Assembly (NCBI GenBank): GCA_036245525.1
Contig: BTPG01000001.1
Location: forward strand, 219,541,320 to 219,605,319
Source: Semisulcospira habei
Lineage: Eukaryota; Mollusca; Gastropoda; Semisulcospiridae
Reading direction: 5' to 3'
Length of the DNA: 64,000 bases
The notes beneath the pieces were generated by a model. That model searched no databases. It was not told the origin of the DNA and saw nothing but the letters and a program-made list of their open reading frames with translations. Of the stretch, positions 63,287 to 64,000 are shown piece after piece (position 1 is the first letter of the stretch; the number at the start of each line of letters is the position of its first letter). Both the position numbers and the translations under genes were made by a program.

Positions 63287-64000
63287 TTACTTACTTACTT
63301 ACGCCTGTCACCCCTACCCGGGTATAGGCCGTCGACGAGAGACCTCCAGCAACTCCTGTCCTGTGCTTCTCCTTCGATTCTACTCCAGGTGGTTCCCAGT
63401 CTCTTGATGTCTGCTTGGAGGTCTCGACGCCAGGAGTTTCTCGGCCTACCTCTTTTCCTCTTTCCCTGGGGGTTCCATGACAATGCCTGCCTAGTGATAC
63501 TGGAAGCTGGCTTTCTCAGGCTGTGACCGATCCATCCCCATCTTCTTCGCCCAATTTCATTCTCTGCTGTTATCTGCTCTGTTCTCTCCCAGAGTCTGAC
63601 GTTGCTGATCTTCTCTGGCCAGTGGATTTTCAAAATTCTTCTAAGGCAACTGTTCATGAAGGTCTGTACTCTGTTGACTGTGGTTTTTGTCAATCTCCCA
63701 AGTCTCTGCTCCATATAGGAGAACTGCTTTTACATTGGAGTTGAAAATCCGGACTTTGGTGTGTTGTGACAGCTCTCTGGAACTCCACACTTTTTTTAAC
63801 TGGAGAAAGGCTGCTCTGGCTTTACCGATTCGTGCTCTGACATCTGCATCAGTGCCGCCTTTTTTGTCTATGATGCTCCCGAGATAGGTGAAGGACTCCA
63901 CCTCCTCCAATGGGGTGCCAGCAAGCAAGACTGGTTCTTCCCTGGTTGTGTTCAGCCTCATTGTCTTTGTTTTCTGTTTGTGAATGGTGAGGCCCACTTG
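63287..64000 (-). mobile_element. RTE-type LINE copy, runs off the right edge
   Basis: Starts at its 3' tail (GTAA)n and GGCGTAAG, then minus-strand C-terminus KRKRGRPRNSWRRDLQADIK, WGWIGHSLRKP, ILKIHWPEKISNVRLWERTE, and upstream ESFTYLGSIIDKKGGTDADV to window end. One frameshift near 63700. Very close to the 12.7 kb copy, so of similar age. Confidence 0.9.

Overview
This is a 64 kb piece of an invertebrate animal genome, most likely a mollusc (inferred from the types of LINE, tRNA-SINE and hairpin repeat and from the two spliced genes; no species marker was seen). There is no bacterial or organellar signal. Most long open frames are retrotransposon remains or simple-repeat artefacts.

Two host genes can be assembled exon by exon, with consistent splice sites and reading phases. 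On the minus strand is NAA38 (LSMD1), the Sm-like auxiliary subunit of the NatC N-terminal acetyltransferase: four coding exons (32290-32279, 32187-32082, 31623-31552, 6700-6600), 96 residues, with a last intron of about 24.9 kb. On the plus strand is CYB5D1, a cytochrome b5-like ciliary protein: four coding exons (32604-32724, 49294-49370, 57018-57236, 58381-58611), 215 residues. They are head to head with 313 bp between start codons, so 32291-32603 is probably a shared promoter. The same two genes are neighbours in vertebrates, so this looks like an old conserved divergent pair.

Almost everything else is mobile DNA inside their introns. In the NAA38 intron one RTE-type LINE (16875-30543, 13-bp target-site duplication) is cut twice. 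The first cut is a LINE with a C-terminal zinc finger (17964-23497), itself cut by a second RTE copy (20136-22487). The second cut is a DIRS element (24876-29770) that keeps its tyrosine recombinase, inverted terminal repeats and internal complementary region but has lost its reverse transcriptase core. Upstream, a TA-flanked DNA element (11538-14834) holds a further RTE copy and other repeats.

CYB5D1 intron 1 carries a helicase-type-like tandem-repeat block (33715-34800), a CR1-like LINE end with a 5' foldback, a segmental duplication, long microsatellites and a second nest: an RNase H-bearing LINE (40869-48694) cut by a 5' RTE-derived non-autonomous element (itself cut by a twin-primed, inverted RTE copy), an L2-like LINE end, a SINE-like element, a tRNA-SINE and a mariner derivative. 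From 49.7 kb to 62.8 kb about eleven copies of one TTAA-flanked hairpin element surround the last exons of CYB5D1, one only 14 bp from a splice donor.

Left flank 1-6599 (foldback repeats, no gene recognised) and right flank 58612-64000 (hairpins, one tRNA-SINE, the edge of another RTE copy) complete the window.
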